DNA of 64,000 nucleotides from an uncultured Pelagibacteraceae bacterium (GCA_902627565.1 CACOJM010000005.1:19710-83709), one strand, 5' to 3'; numbered from the stretch's first letter, positions 54,785 to 64,000 are shown. The notes: a model not told the origin generated them from the sequence alone. Numbers and translations are program-made.

Positions 54785-54951
54785 TTTAGAATAAGATATG
54801 AAATTATTACAACAGATACAACAATTATAGACCAACCAAATAAATTTTTTATAAATTGTTTTGAGTTTGAATTAGATCTAAAAAAACTGGGGAGAACCAG
54901 AATTAAAACTGCAATTAAAAATAATGTTGGAATTATTTGGTCAAGTCCCAT
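54781..54951 (-). CDS. Small two-helix membrane protein, unknown function
   Basis: This 56-residue protein (ATG at 54951) has two hydrophobic helices, IIPTLFLIAVLILVLPSFF and a C-terminal one reading IIVVSVVIISYLI. A short basic/Asn loop lies between them. The frame can start at 54966, but the later ATG avoids the dnaJ coding sequence. It overlaps dapB by ATGA, and only two bases separate it from dnaJ, so it is very likely translated as part of the dnaJ-dapB-nth transcript. I do not recognise a family. Confidence 0.68.
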   Translation of the reverse strand: MGLDQIIPTLFLIAVLILVLPSFFRSNSNSKQFIKNLFGWSIIVVSVVIISYLILK

Positions 54952-54953
54952 CT

Positions 54954-56075
54954 CTAATTTTTCCAAAAATTTTTAGCTTTTTGAAAAAATTTTTTTATAC
55001 TTGGATTAGACCTATCATTTTCAATTTTTCTGAATTTTTCTAATAACTCTTTTTGTTCTTTATTTAGAGATATTGGAACCTCAGTTTTTACTTGAATATA
55101 TAGATCGCCAAAGTCGCCTCTACGCATGAATGGCATACCCTTCCCCTTTAATCTAAATTGTTTCCCATTTTGCGTACCTTCAGGTATTTTAATTTTAGCT
55201 TTTCCACCATCAATCGTTGGTATTTCGATTGTTGTACCTAAAGCAGCATCAGCCACGGAAATTGGAAATTCAAAAAATAAATTTACATCTGATCTTTTAA
55301 AAACTTGATGAGATTCAACATTAACAAATAGATATAAATCTCCACTTGCACCACCTCTTGTACCTGCTTCACCTTTGCCAGCAAGTCTTATTCTTGTTCC
55401 ATCATCTACTCCCTTTGGAATTGTCACTGATATTTTTTTTGAAGATTGTTTGTTTCCTTGTCCGTTACAATCATTACATGGATTAGTAATTTCTTCTCCA
55501 CTACCTGCACATTGTGGACAAGTTTGTTGAACAGTAAAAAAACCTTGATTTGAGCGAACTCTTCCATTTCCACCACAATATGTACATCTATCTGGACTAT
55601 ATCCTGGTTTAGACCCACTTCCTTTACAAGTATTGCATTTTTCTGTGGTAGAGAATTGTATATTTTGCTTTTTGCCTGTGTAAGCTTCCTCTAGAGATAT
55701 AGAGAGATCATATCTTAAATCTGAACCTCTATTGTTATTTTTTCTTGAGCTTCGTCGACTACCAGTAAAATCTCCAAAAAAATCCTCAAATATATCTGAA
55801 AAATCTGCACCACTAAAACCGCCAAAACCACCGCGCCCACCACCGCCATTTTCAAAAGCAGCATGACCAAAATTATCATAATTCTCTTTTTTAGATTTAT
55901 CAGAGAGAACCCCATACGCTTCGCTCGCCTCTTTGAATTTATCCTCAGCAACTTTATCTTCAGGATTTTTGTCAGGATGATATTTTATAGCTAGTTTTCT
56001 ATATGCAGATTTTAATTCTTCAGGTGTTGCGCTTTTATTAACACCAAGGACATCATAATAATCTCTTTTAGCCAT
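54954..56075 (-). CDS. dnaJ: Chaperone protein DnaJ
   Basis: DnaJ delivers substrates to DnaK and stimulates its ATPase. The 373-residue protein has the J domain with [10 protein letters not shown] (HPD motif, residues ~33-35), then a Gly/Phe-rich region (~75-105). Four zinc repeats follow: [24 protein letters not shown] and CNDCNGQG. C-terminal substrate domains complete it. It follows dnaK by 25 bases and continues into the small membrane gene and dapB. Confidence 0.98.
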   Translation of the reverse strand: MAKRDYYDVLGVNKSATPEELKSAYRKLAIKYHPDKNPEDKVAEDKFKEASEAYGVLSDKSKKENYDNFGHAAFENGGGGRGGFGGFSGADFSDIFEDFFGDFTGSRRSSRKNNNRGSDLRYDLSISLEEAYTGKKQNIQFSTTEKCNTCKGSGSKPGYSPDRCTYCGGNGRVRSNQGFFTVQQTCPQCAGSGEEITNPCNDCNGQGNKQSSKKISVTIPKGVDDGTRIRLAGKGEAGTRGGASGDLYLFVNVESHQVFKRSDVNLFFEFPISVADAALGTTIEIPTIDGGKAKIKIPEGTQNGKQFRLKGKGMPFMRRGDFGDLYIQVKTEVPISLNKEQKELLEKFRKIENDRSNPSIKKFFQKAKNFWKN

Positions 56076-56100
56076 TTTGATATGGACAAATAGATGTCAG

Positions 56101-58026
56101 TTAAGCGCTTTTTTCTTTATTCTCGTCTTTTACTTCTTCAAAGTCAGCATCAACAACATTATCGTCTTTTTTTCCTTTGTTATCATCTCCATCATCTTTA
56201 CCAGACTCAGGTTTTGTATTTTGTTGCGATTTATATATTGCTTCTCCAAGTTTCATTGATGATTGCACTAAAGCTTCTGTTTTTTTCTTTATATCTTCAA
56301 TGTTATCAGATTTAAGAGCCTCTTTTAAAGCAGAGGATGAATCTTCGATAGCTTTTTTCTCAGCATCTGAAATTTTAGAACCATGTTCTTTCAAGTTTTT
56401 TTCTGTAGAATGTATCAAAGTATCTGCCTGATTTCTTACGTCTACAGACTCTCTTTTCTTTTTGTCAGCTTCTTTGTTAGCTTCAGCGTCTTTAACCATC
56501 TTTTCAATTTCTTCATCACTTAAACCTCCAGAAGCTTGGATTTGAATTTTTTGTTCTTTGCCAGTTCCTTTATCTTTAGCAGATACATTAACTATTCCAT
56601 TAGCATCTATGTCAAATGTTACCTCAATTTGTGGCACTCCTCTTGGGGCTGGCGCAATTCCTACTAATTCAAAATTTCCTAATAATTTATTGTCAGTTGC
56701 CATTTCTCTTTCACCTTGGAGAACTCTTATAGAAACAGCTGGTTGATTATCCTCAGCTGTTGAAAAAACCTGGCTTTTTTTAGTGGGTATAGTTGTATTT
56801 TTCTCGATTAATTTTGTTGAAACTCCTCCTAAAGTTTCGATACCTAATGAAAGCGGAGTTACATCTAGCAATAATACATCTTTCACATCGCCTTGCAACA
56901 CACCAGCTTGTATCGCAGCGCCCATAGCCACAACTTCATCTGGGTTAACACTTTTATTTGGATCTTTACCAAAGAAATTTTTAACCTCTTCAATAACTTT
57001 TGGCATTCTAGTCATACCACCAACCATAACTACCTCGTCTATTTCACTTGCTGTAATTCCAGCATCTTTTAAAGCTGTCTTGCAAGGTGGCATTGTTTTT
57101 GCAATTAAATCCTCAACTAAAGCTTCTAATTTTGCTCTAGTCATTTTTAGATTAATATGTTTAGGGCCTGTTTTATCAGCGGTTATGAAGGGTAAATTAA
57201 TATCAGTTTGTTCCGCAGATGAAAGTTCAATTTTAGCTTTTTCGGCAGCCTCTTTTAATCTTTGTAAAGCTAATTTATCAGATTTTAAATCTATACCATT
57301 ATCTTTTTTAAACTCATTAATAAGGTATTCAACTACAGTATTATCAAAATCTTCACCACCTAAAAATGTATCTCCATTAGTTGATTTTACCTCAAAAACA
57401 CCATCTCCTAATTCAAGGATTGATACATCGAAAGTTCCACCGCCTAAATCATACACAGCTATTTTTTTATTTTGTTTTTTATCTAAACCATAAGCAAGGG
57501 ATGCAGCAGTTGGTTCATTAATAATTCTTAGAACTTCTAGTCCTGCAATTTTTCCTGCATCTTTTGTTGCTTGTCTTTGAGCATCATTGAAATAAGCAGG
57601 TACAGTAATTACGGCTTTTGTGACTGCTTGACCTAAATATTTTTCTGCTGTTTCTTTCATTTTTTGTAAAATAAAAGCAGAAATTTGTGAGGGAGAATAC
57701 TTTTCTCCTTTTGCTTCAATCCAAGCATCACCTTTATCTGAATTAATTATTTTAAATGGAGCTGCTTCAACATCTTTTTTAACTGTTGGGTCTTCAAAAT
57801 TTCTTCCGATTAATCTTTTGACTGCAAATATAGTATTTTCTGGGTTTGTTACGGCTTGCCTTTTTGCAGGTTGACCAATAAGTTTTTCTTTTTCATCTGT
57901 GAAAGCTACAACTGAAGGTGTTGTTCTTGCACCTTCTGCATTTTCTAAAACTTTTGCTTGGCTACCTTCCATAATGGCAACACAAGAGTTTGTTGTTCCT
58001 AAATCTATTCCTATAATTTTACTCAT
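56101..58026 (-). CDS. dnaK: Chaperone protein DnaK (Hsp70)
   Basis: The 641-residue Hsp70 starts [19 protein letters not shown], with the [15 protein letters not shown] and [13 protein letters not shown] signatures. The linker and substrate domain read [19 protein letters not shown]. The C-terminal tail is acidic, ending in Lys-Glu-Lys-Ser-Ala instead of the usual EEVD-like or DDK ending. A GGAG ribosome site lies ten bases before the ATG, and a promoter candidate lies 20 bases before it. Confidence 0.98.
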   Translation of the reverse strand: MSKIIGIDLGTTNSCVAIMEGSQAKVLENAEGARTTPSVVAFTDEKEKLIGQPAKRQAVTNPENTIFAVKRLIGRNFEDPTVKKDVEAAPFKIINSDKGDAWIEAKGEKYSPSQISAFILQKMKETAEKYLGQAVTKAVITVPAYFNDAQRQATKDAGKIAGLEVLRIINEPTAASLAYGLDKKQNKKIAVYDLGGGTFDVSILELGDGVFEVKSTNGDTFLGGEDFDNTVVEYLINEFKKDNGIDLKSDKLALQRLKEAAEKAKIELSSAEQTDINLPFITADKTGPKHINLKMTRAKLEALVEDLIAKTMPPCKTALKDAGITASEIDEVVMVGGMTRMPKVIEEVKNFFGKDPNKSVNPDEVVAMGAAIQAGVLQGDVKDVLLLDVTPLSLGIETLGGVSTKLIEKNTTIPTKKSQVFSTAEDNQPAVSIRVLQGEREMATDNKLLGNFELVGIAPAPRGVPQIEVTFDIDANGIVNVSAKDKGTGKEQKIQIQASGGLSDEEIEKMVKDAEANKEADKKKRESVDVRNQADTLIHSTEKNLKEHGSKISDAEKKAIEDSSSALKEALKSDNIEDIKKKTEALVQSSMKLGEAIYKSQQNTKPESGKDDGDDNKGKKDDNVVDADFEEVKDENKEKSA

Positions 58027-58046
58027 AATTATTAATCTCCATACTC

Positions 58047-58074
58047 ATATAAGTGTTAATTTTAATTCTACAAG
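58047..58074 (-). promoter_or_regulatory. Candidate promoter of dnaK (heat-shock-like)
   Basis: On the minus strand CTTGTA (58074-58069), a 14-base spacer and ACTTATAT (58054-58047) repeat the layout of the hslV and grpE promoters, but the minus-10 lacks the CC of the RpoH consensus. It could equally serve sigma-70. The transcript would start near 58040, with the GGAG site at its very 5' end. Confidence 0.4.
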
Positions 58075-58086
58075 TTATCGCCTTCA

Positions 58087-58716
58087 TTATTTGTTATCTA
58101 AATTTTGTCTATTTTCTTCGTTATTTTGGTCTTTTTTTTCTGATTTTTTAGATACCCCAACTAATGATGGTCTTAGTAATCGATCTTTTATCATAAATCC
58201 TTTTTGAATTTCTTGAATGATTGTTCCAGGTTCCTTATTATCATCTTCTATTTCCATCATAGCTTGGTGAAAATTAGGATCTAGTTTTTTATTAATACTT
58301 TCAATTGGTTTAATGTCATTTTTGTTAAAAATAGAAATTAGGTCTTTGTAAATGATATCAAAATGTTCCATAGCTTTTTTTAATGCATTTGTATTTTTTA
58401 GACTTTCGTCATTTTCTAAAATACTTTTTGATCTTTCTAAGTTGTCTATCAGATTTAAAGACTCCTTCGCAAATGCATAACCACCATATTCAAATGCATC
58501 CTCTTTTTCTTTTTCAAATCTTCTTCTTTGATTTTCCATTTCTGCAAATGTCCTAGCAATTTTATCTTCTAACTCTAAAATTTTATCTTCCGTGGAAGTT
58601 TCATCTCTATTATTATTTTTATTTTCAGGATTAGCGTCTTTATTTACTTCATCATTATCATTGCTCTTTTTAAGAGACTCGTTTTCTTTCAATTTGTCTT
58701 TTTCTTCTTTTTCCAT
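58087..58716 (-). CDS. grpE: Nucleotide exchange factor GrpE
   Basis: GrpE releases ADP from DnaK. The 209-residue protein has a charged, disordered first ~50 residues, then a long coiled coil (LEDKIARTFAEMENQRRRFEKE). The beta domain follows, with FHQAMMEIEDDNKEPGTIIQEIQKGFMIKDRLLRPSLV, the family signature. The C-terminus is a Lys/Asn/Glu-rich tail. It is upstream of dnaK with a 60-base gap. A heat-shock promoter ends eight bases before its ATG. No hrcA gene accompanies it. Confidence 0.96.
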   Translation of the reverse strand: MEKEEKDKLKENESLKKSNDNDEVNKDANPENKNNNRDETSTEDKILELEDKIARTFAEMENQRRRFEKEKEDAFEYGGYAFAKESLNLIDNLERSKSILENDESLKNTNALKKAMEHFDIIYKDLISIFNKNDIKPIESINKKLDPNFHQAMMEIEDDNKEPGTIIQEIQKGFMIKDRLLRPSLVGVSKKSEKKDQNNEENRQNLDNK

Positions 58717-58724
58717 TCAGTCAT

Positions 58725-58752
58725 ATATGGTAAGAAAATTAAAAATTTCTAG
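58725..58752 (-). promoter_or_regulatory. Sigma-32 (heat-shock) type promoter of grpE
   Basis: On the minus strand CTAGAA (58752-58747), a 14-base spacer, and TACCATAT (58732-58725) match the RpoH pattern with the same spacer length as at hslV. Eight bases lie between it and the grpE ATG at 58716, so the mRNA should begin almost at the start codon. It lies within the 38-base gap to the divergent rdgB gene, reaching near the rdgB GTG start. Confidence 0.7.
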
Positions 58753-58754
58753 GT

Positions 58755-59354
58755 GTGAATAAAAAAATAAAAAAATTACTAATTGGCACAAATAATAAAG
58801 GAAAATTAAGAGAAATAAGGGATTTACTTCCTAAATATATTAAAACTTACTCACCAGCAGATTTTAATTTAAATAGCCCTAAAGAAAGTGGTAATACTTT
58901 TAAGAAAAATTCATTAATAAAGTCAAAATATTTTTCAAAAAAAACAAAACTAATCTGTTTGGCTGATGATTCAGGATTGGAGGTTGATCTACTGAACAAA
59001 AAGCCAGGTATTTATTCAGCTAGATGGGCAGGAAAAAACGTTAATTTTAAATCTGCAATTAAAAAGGTTTTCAAAGAGCTTGATAAAAAAGATAAAAATT
59101 GGAAAAGGATTAAAGTAAAAGCAAGATTTATTTGTGCCCTATCAATCAGTTATTTAAATAAAAAAATAGTTAGCGTTGAGGGAAAAGTTGAGGGAAAAAT
59201 ATCACCTATAGTGAAAGGTAAAAACGGTTTTGGATACGATCCAATATTTATTCCAAATAATAAAAAAAAAACGTTTGGAGAAATGTTATCAATTGAAAAA
59301 TATAAAATAGATCACAGATCTAAAGCTTTTAAAAAAATCAAAAAATTTCTTTAA
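58755..59354 (+). CDS. rdgB: RdgB/HAM1 non-canonical purine NTP pyrophosphatase
   Basis: This enzyme hydrolyses dITP, ITP and XTP to keep them out of DNA and RNA. The 199-residue protein shows LLIGTNNKGKLREIRDLL, CLADDSGLEVDLLNKKPGIYSARWAG and GKNGFGYDPIFIP, all diagnostic. The start is a GTG at 58755; no ATG lies nearby in frame. It diverges from grpE, and its end overlaps the convergent LpoA-like gene by 17 bases. Confidence 0.95.
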   Translation: MNKKIKKLLIGTNNKGKLREIRDLLPKYIKTYSPADFNLNSPKESGNTFKKNSLIKSKYFSKKTKLICLADDSGLEVDLLNKKPGIYSARWAGKNVNFKSAIKKVFKELDKKDKNWKRIKVKARFICALSISYLNKKIVSVEGKVEGKISPIVKGKNGFGYDPIFIPNNKKKTFGEMLSIEKYKIDHRSKAFKKIKKFL

Positions 59355-60495
59355 TTCCACCATCTTTAATTTCATAAAGATTTAATCTATGATTAATTTT
59401 ATTATTTTTTATATCAAATACACCAATTTTACCTTTGAATGAGTTTTCTTTTTTAAAAAGTTCTTTAGTTTCTGAGAGATCCATCTTTAAAGATAAGTAA
59501 TATATCAATCCAACAAGATCATAACTTAATAAAGATAAATGATTTGGAATTTCATTATATTTCTTAAAAAATTTTTTATTAAAATTTTCTAAATTTTCTT
59601 TATTTATTGAGGGATAATATAGAGGCTGCAAAGTTTTTTCATTTAATAAACTCTCATCAAACCACTGATTAAATGTAATAAAAAATTTATTTTTAGGAGA
59701 AACATCAGTATATAAAAGGGAAGTAATTACACTTTTTAAACTTTCATCAAAATCAGAAATTATAACTGAGTCAAATTTTACTTTACCTATCGTATATCTT
59801 TTTTTTAATCTCTCTATCCGTCTTTTTTTTGCTTCTTCCTCCATATCTGACTTTTCAATTCTTGTTATTTCATCAATTAAATTTTGTTTTCTAATTTTAT
59901 AGTTAGTTATATCTTCAATTTGTTTTGTCAGTTTTGTCGGCTCTGTATCATATATATAATGTTTAAAAATCTTTATTTTAGATTGTTTGATTGCCTTTTT
60001 TATTTCAAATTTATAATTAAGGTCTGGTGTTAAAAAAATAGTTTTTTTAATGTCATTTAACTCAATAAATTTTTTTATTGTGTTTATTTGAGAAATTGAA
60101 TTTACTCCACTACTGATTACATTTTTTGGAACATTTTCTGTTTTATTTGTAAGTGATAGAAAGATAATATCTTCCAAATCATTTAGATAAGAAAGATTTT
60201 TAAAAAAAACTGGACCAATTATTATTTTGACCCCAATCTTTTTTAAATCTAAAGCTGATTGAAGAGTTTTATTTGGATCTGCTCCTGTGTCTTTAGGATA
60301 AATTTCTATTTTATCAGTACCAATATCATCTAATGCCATTTTGGTAGATTTAATTAACAACTTACCTAAGTTATTATTCTCGCCTGTCAAAGGAACCAAA
60401 AGACCTATCTTTATTTTTTCTTCTTCTGAAATTGCATAAGAGCTTTTAAATAGAATGATAATTGTTATTAGAAATATTTTTATAATTTTTAACAT
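59338..60495 (-). CDS. Periplasmic-binding-fold protein, LpoA/penicillin-binding protein activator type
   Basis: The 385-residue protein has a signal peptide (KIIKIFLITIIILFKSSYA, cut near residue 21). A type I periplasmic-binding fold starts KIKIGLLVPLTGENNNLGK, with LSYDLVGLIYYLSLK near the end. It resembles branched-chain amino-acid-binding proteins. Its location divergent from rsmI matches the alphaproteobacterial penicillin-binding protein activator (LpoA-like). No transporter genes are next to it, which argues against an ABC substrate-binding role. There is no lipobox cysteine at the cut site, unlike in gammaproteobacterial LpoA. Confidence 0.83.
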   Translation of the reverse strand: MLKIIKIFLITIIILFKSSYAISEEEKIKIGLLVPLTGENNNLGKLLIKSTKMALDDIGTDKIEIYPKDTGADPNKTLQSALDLKKIGVKIIIGPVFFKNLSYLNDLEDIIFLSLTNKTENVPKNVISSGVNSISQINTIKKFIELNDIKKTIFLTPDLNYKFEIKKAIKQSKIKIFKHYIYDTEPTKLTKQIEDITNYKIRKQNLIDEITRIEKSDMEEEAKKRRIERLKKRYTIGKVKFDSVIISDFDESLKSVITSLLYTDVSPKNKFFITFNQWFDESLLNEKTLQPLYYPSINKENLENFNKKFFKKYNEIPNHLSLLSYDLVGLIYYLSLKMDLSETKELFKKENSFKGKIGVFDIKNNKINHRLNLYEIKDGGIKEIF

Positions 60496-60526
60496 TTAAA
60501 GATGTTATATTATCTTAATTAAAAAT

Positions 60527-61387
60527 ATGGATGTAAATTATAAATCACCTACTAAAGATATTAAAAAAGGCTTATATTTAGTATCAACACCTATTGGTAA
60601 TTTACAAGATATAACATTCAGAGCCATAGAAACTTTGAAAAATTCTGATTATATACTATGTGAAGATACTAGAGTTTCTAAAAATCTACTTAACAAATAT
60701 AAAATCAATGCAAAGTTAATTTCAAATCATAAGTTTAATGAGAAAAAAAACATATCAAAAGTTATCAATTTATTAAAAGATGGGTCAATAATATCACTGA
60801 TTTCTGATGCTGGAACTCCAAGTATTTCAGATCCTGGGGTAATCTTAGTTAAAGAATGTATTAAAAATAATATTAAAATAGTGCCTATCCCAGGGGTTTC
60901 TGCTGTATCAACAGCAATATCTATAAGTGGTTTTTCTGAAAAATTTTTTTTCTCCGGATTTTTTTCTGAGAAAAGGGGTGAATTAATTAAAGATTTAGAA
61001 ATATTATCTGACTTTAATTCTTCATTAATTTTTTTTATTTCAGCTAAAAAACTAAATAAGAATATTCCAATTATTAAAAAAAATTTTAAAGGAAGAAAAA
61101 TGATTATTTGTAGAGAAATGACAAAATTTTATGAAGAATTTATAAGATTAGAAATTGATGAATTAAAACCTTTTGAAAATGATTTAAAAGGTGAATTAAC
61201 AATAGTTATTTCAGAAAAAAATGACAAAAAAACTTCACAAGAATTAAGTGAATCAGATAAAAGAAATATTAGAAAAATGATAAATAAATTAAGTATAAAA
61301 GAAATTACAAATTTTTTAAATCAAAATAAAAAAATTTCGAAAAAATTGATCTATAATTATTGTTTAAAATTAAAAAATGAAATTTAA
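60527..61387 (+). CDS. rsmI: 16S rRNA (cytidine-2'-O)-methyltransferase RsmI
   Basis: RsmI methylates the ribose of C1402 in 16S rRNA. The 286-residue protein shows GLYLVSTPIGNLQDITFRA, CEDTRVSKNLLNKY, LISDAGTPSISDPG and VPIPGVSAVSTAISISGF, the SAM-dependent tetrapyrrole-methylase-like fold. The ending LNQNKKISKKLIYNYCLKLK is a divergent C-terminal helix pair. It overlaps the BON-domain lipoprotein by 11 bases. The yraN endonuclease gene often found after rsmI is absent. Confidence 0.97.
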   Translation: MDVNYKSPTKDIKKGLYLVSTPIGNLQDITFRAIETLKNSDYILCEDTRVSKNLLNKYKINAKLISNHKFNEKKNISKVINLLKDGSIISLISDAGTPSISDPGVILVKECIKNNIKIVPIPGVSAVSTAISISGFSEKFFFSGFFSEKRGELIKDLEILSDFNSSLIFFISAKKLNKNIPIIKKNFKGRKMIICREMTKFYEEFIRLEIDELKPFENDLKGELTIVISEKNDKKTSQELSESDKRNIRKMINKLSIKEITNFLNQNKKISKKLIYNYCLKLKNEI

Positions 61388-61970
61388 AAAAATAATATTA
61401 TTTATAACTTTTTTCATTTTCACAGGATGTGTTGGAGTTTCATCTACAGGAATTTTTGGTACAGGTGTTAGCGTAGCTACTGATCCAAGATCAATCGGAA
61501 CTCAAATAGATGACTCTATCATGCAAAAAAATTTGAGTACAAGGATTTTGTTAGTAGATAAGAATTATTTTTTATCTGTTAAAACTAAAGTTATTGATGG
61601 CAGGATTTTCATCACAGGAAAAGTTGATGATCCTGAGGAAAAACTTAAATTAACCAAATTAGCCTGGGAAACACAAGGTGTAAGGTCGGTCAAAAACGAT
61701 TTAAAGATTAAAGAAGAATTCAATATTAAACAATCAGCCAAAGATTTGCTAATAACTTCACAATTAAGATCAGCACTTATATTCAATAATAAAATTAAAG
61801 CAACAAATTATCAAATTGATACTTACAAAAAAAAAATTTATATATATGGAATTGCAATGAATTCAGAAGAAAAAAATATTGTTGTACAAGAAGCTAATGA
61901 AATTTTAGATGTTGAAAATGTTATTGCAAGTATATTGTTAGTGGAGGATTTAAGAATCCAAAAAAATTAA
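61377..61970 (+). CDS. BON-domain lipoprotein (DolP/YraP-like)
   Basis: The 197-residue protein has a hydrophobic signal and lipobox FTGC (Cys18). GVSSTGIFGTGVSVATDPRS and two BON domains follow (about 45-115 and 120-195), each with the alternating strand-helix pattern and a central Gly (IFITGKVDDPEEK, IYIYGIAMNSEEK). Homologue DolP stabilises the outer membrane and binds anionic phospholipid. The link to rsmI and an LpoA-like gene is the same as in Gammaproteobacteria. Its stop adjoins the malic-enzyme stop with no gap. Confidence 0.92.
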   Translation: MKFKKIILFITFFIFTGCVGVSSTGIFGTGVSVATDPRSIGTQIDDSIMQKNLSTRILLVDKNYFLSVKTKVIDGRIFITGKVDDPEEKLKLTKLAWETQGVRSVKNDLKIKEEFNIKQSAKDLLITSQLRSALIFNNKIKATNYQIDTYKKKIYIYGIAMNSEEKNIVVQEANEILDVENVIASILLVEDLRIQKN

Positions 61971-64000
61971 TTATTTTTTATAATCTATTACATCTGCTGA
62001 ATACGCAGCTATTGATGCTAAATTTATAATTTCAGATGTTGAAGATCTTAGAGGAGCAATTTCTATTGGTAGGCCTAAACCAATTAACAATGGTCCAATA
62101 ACTTTTGCTCTACTCATAGATTTAATCATCTTATACGATATTGCTGCACTATGTTGACTAGGCATAATCAGTACGTTTGAATTTCCAACAATTTCAGAGA
62201 ATGGATAAAGTTCTTTGTACACTTCTTCTAAAGCTACATCTGGCTGCATTTCTCCATCAAATTTAAAATCAACATTACTTTTTTTCAAAATTTCTACTGC
62301 ATCGCTTAATCTTTTTGTTCTATCAGTAGCTGGTTGACCAAAAGTTGAATGTGATAAAAAAGCAACTTTGGGATCAAAACCAAATAATCTTACAACCCTC
62401 GCAGCTGATTTTGCCATTTCAGCTAATTGTTTTGCATCTGGATACTCCATTACCGATGTATCACAAATAAATATTGTTTTCCCTCTATTAACTACTAAGT
62501 TTAACCCAAACATAATCTCCCCAGGCCTTGGATCAACAACTTGAACAACTTTTTCTAGTGAAGAGGAATATCTTCTCGTATTTCCGGTTACCATTGCGTC
62601 AGCATCTTTACAAGCAACCATACATGATGCCCAAACAACTCTGTCGTTTCTTATAAGTCGATCGCAGTCCCATTCCAACATCCCTTTTTCTCTCTGAAGT
62701 CTTTTAAATAAATATTTTACATATTTTTCTCTCTTAACTGTATCTTTTGAATTTACAATTTCGATATCAAAGTTTTCATTATAACCAATTTTTTTTATTT
62801 GATTTTTAATTAATTCCTCTTTTCCAATTAAAATTGGAGTACCTAATCTTGAGTTTTTAAAAGCTATAGCTGCTTTAAGCATATTTTCATCTTCTCCATC
62901 AGCAAATACAACTTTTTTTTGTTTCTTCTTTATATAGCTATTTACTCCTTGCATGATTGTAACAGTTGGATCAAGTCTTTGTTTAAGTTGATCTTTATAA
63001 GTATCAAAATTATTAATATTAATTCTAGCTACTCCAGTATCAATAGCAGCTTTAGCAACAGCTGCAGGAATTACGCTAATTAATCTTGGGTCAAACGTTG
63101 AGGGTATAATATACTCTTTACCATAATGAGGTCTTTCTCCTCCCATGGCTGCAACAACTTCGTCAGGAACATCTTCTTTTGCTAAACTTGCAATAGCTTT
63201 GGCAGCAGCAATTTTCATTTCTTCATTAATTGTCTTTGATCTAACATCTAACGCACCTCTAAAAATGTAAGGAAATCCAATTAAATTATTTACTTGATTA
63301 GGATAGTCCGACCTCCCGGTTGCAATGATAGCATCGTCTCTTACTTCTTCAATTTCTTCTGGAGTTATTTCAGGATCTGGATTTGCACATGCAAAAATAA
63401 TTGGGTTATCAGCCATTTTTTTTACCATTTCTTTTGTTAAAGCACCTTTAGCTGATAGACCTAAAAACACATCAGCATTTTTAATTGCATCATTCAAGGT
63501 TCTATCATCTGTCTCAATTGCATGGTTTGATTTCCATTTGTTTAAATTTTCTCTTCCTTTAAAAATAACTCCTTGTCTATCAACCATAGTAATATTTTTT
63601 TGAGGTACTCCACTTTTTTTAAATAAATTAGTACAAGACATTGCGGATGCACCAGCACCATTTACAACAACTTTTATTTCATTGATTTTTTTCTTACTTA
63701 TATCTAGTGCATTGATCAAAGCTGCAGTAGTGATAATTGCTGTACCATGTTGATCATCATGAAAAACTGGTATGTCTAATATTTCTCTAAGTTTTTCCTC
63801 AATTATAAAACAATCTGGAGCTGCGATATCTTCAAGATTTATACCACCAAAACTTGGTGCAAAATTTTTTATACTATTTATAATCTCATTCGGATCAGAA
63901 GAGTCTATTTCAAGATCTATGGAGTCTATATCAGCAAATCTCTTAAATAAAACAGCTTTCCCTTCCATTACTGGCTTAGAAGCTAGGGCACCTAAATTAC
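61971..64000 (-). CDS. maeB: NADP-dependent malic enzyme with C-terminal phosphotransacetylase-like domain (5' end cut by window edge)
   Basis: The frame continues through the right edge, so the N-terminal ~100 residues are missing. The malic-enzyme part shows FHDDQHGTAIITTAALINAL, VVVNGAGASAMSC, the NAD(P) loop, and FACANPDPEITPEEI. From about 340 residues into the visible part a PTA-like domain begins (VVFADGEDENMLKAAI). It contains MVTGNTRRYSSSLEKV and LSHSTFGQPATDRTKRL. Such fusions decarboxylate malate to pyruvate; the C-terminal domain is regulatory, sensing acetyl-CoA, and does not make acetyl phosphate. Confidence 0.95.
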   Translation of the reverse strand, partial: NLGALASKPVMEGKAVLFKRFADIDSIDLEIDSSDPNEIINSIKNFAPSFGGINLEDIAAPDCFIIEEKLREILDIPVFHDDQHGTAIITTAALINALDISKKKINEIKVVVNGAGASAMSCTNLFKKSGVPQKNITMVDRQGVIFKGRENLNKWKSNHAIETDDRTLNDAIKNADVFLGLSAKGALTKEMVKKMADNPIIFACANPDPEITPEEIEEVRDDAIIATGRSDYPNQVNNLIGFPYIFRGALDVRSKTINEEMKIAAAKAIASLAKEDVPDEVVAAMGGERPHYGKEYIIPSTFDPRLISVIPAAVAKAAIDTGVARININNFDTYKDQLKQRLDPTVTIMQGVNSYIKKKQKKVVFADGEDENMLKAAIAFKNSRLGTPILIGKEELIKNQIKKIGYNENFDIEIVNSKDTVKREKYVKYLFKRLQREKGMLEWDCDRLIRNDRVVWASCMVACKDADAMVTGNTRRYSSSLEKVVQVVDPRPGEIMFGLNLVVNRGKTIFICDTSVMEYPDAKQLAEMAKSAARVVRLFGFDPKVAFLSHSTFGQPATDRTKRLSDAVEILKKSNVDFKFDGEMQPDVALEEVYKELYPFSEIVGNSNVLIMPSQHSAAISYKMIKSMSRAKVIGPLLIGLGLPIEIAPLRSSTSEIINLASIAAYSADVIDYKK

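Noticed and set aside
54785..54835. Upstream start for dapB
   Set aside because: The extra residues overlap the small membrane gene and have a Cys-rich sequence unlike any DapB start; the ATG at 54784 begins the nucleotide-binding strand.
56783..57493. 236-codon open frame on the plus strand within dnaK
   Set aside because: It is antisense to highly conserved dnaK codons, low in complexity (Ser/Ile-rich) and has no family pattern; it reflects the codon use of dnaK.
1..64000. CRISPR arrays, insertion sequences, prophage or integrase genes
   Set aside because: No regularly spaced repeats, transposase or integrase motifs, or terminal inverted repeats were found; all tracts are accounted for by housekeeping genes.

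Overview
This window comes from an AT-rich, extremely compact alphaproteobacterial chromosome. It is almost certainly the SAR11 clade (Candidatus Pelagibacter or a close relative). The evidence is A/T-dominated codon use, intergenic gaps of mostly 0 to 60 bases with many 1 to 20 base overlaps, a short SAR11-type porin, and an alphaproteobacterial gene order. There are no insertion sequences, prophage genes or CRISPR arrays. No stretch longer than 260 bases lacks a gene.

The window is centred on what I infer to be the chromosomal replication origin, at about 32603-32862. On the left the divergent arm reads ppsR, maf, aroE, coaE and dnaQ, followed by secB, fxsA, a Tim44-like gene, an Smr gene, hslUV and a his cluster. 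On the right it reads hemE, hemH, hemG-like, rho, a TPR/O-GlcNAc-transferase gene, mnmE, mnmG, rsmG, parA and parB. This is the classic hemE-side oriC neighbourhood of Alphaproteobacteria. A near-perfect parS site (42036-42051) lies inside rsmG, and DnaA-box-like 9-mers lie in the gap.

Region by region: 1-2674 holds an MscS channel and hemD/hemC on the minus strand. 2731-9168 holds tsaD, an EVE protein, acetyl-CoA synthetase with a lysine-rich tail, an unknown gene, and a two-component sodium:solute symporter (probable carboxylate uptake feeding Acs). 9237-13842 holds a YggT-like gene, rpe, a heparinase-fold protein, purH, phhB and tRNA-Gly. 13914-19991 holds a TPR-sulfotransferase, a LON-domain protein, a UbiH-type monooxygenase, ftsK and lolA. 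19993-23821 is a minus-strand GNAT-hinT-hisE-hisF-hisA-hisH-hisB run. 23913-32602 runs from hslVU to ppsR and includes a second TPR-sulfotransferase. 32863-44269 is the origin-to-parB run. 44279-48852 is holA-lptE-leuS-DUF3576. 49050-53355 holds the porin, ThiE-like, YggS, L,D-transpeptidase, a degenerate response regulator, a tiny ArfA-like gene and a PfkB kinase. 53355-58716 is nth-dapB-small membrane protein-dnaJ-dnaK-grpE. 58755-64000 holds rdgB, an LpoA-like protein, rsmI, a BON lipoprotein and a malic enzyme cut by the window edge.

The most noteworthy points are: the inferred origin with phased 11-base repeats and tandem DnaA-like boxes; parS embedded in rsmG; heat-shock (sigma-32 type) promoters with an identical 14-base spacer whose predicted start points place hslV and grpE mRNAs at or next to their start codons; a 40-codon ArfA-like ribosome-rescue gene overlapping its neighbours; a lysine-rich N-terminal extension of about 50 residues on Acs; an EF-hand loop inside the symporter; a HemG-type oxidase where relatives keep hemJ; and three TPR proteins carrying sulfotransferase or O-GlcNAc-transferase domains set among otherwise conserved housekeeping genes.
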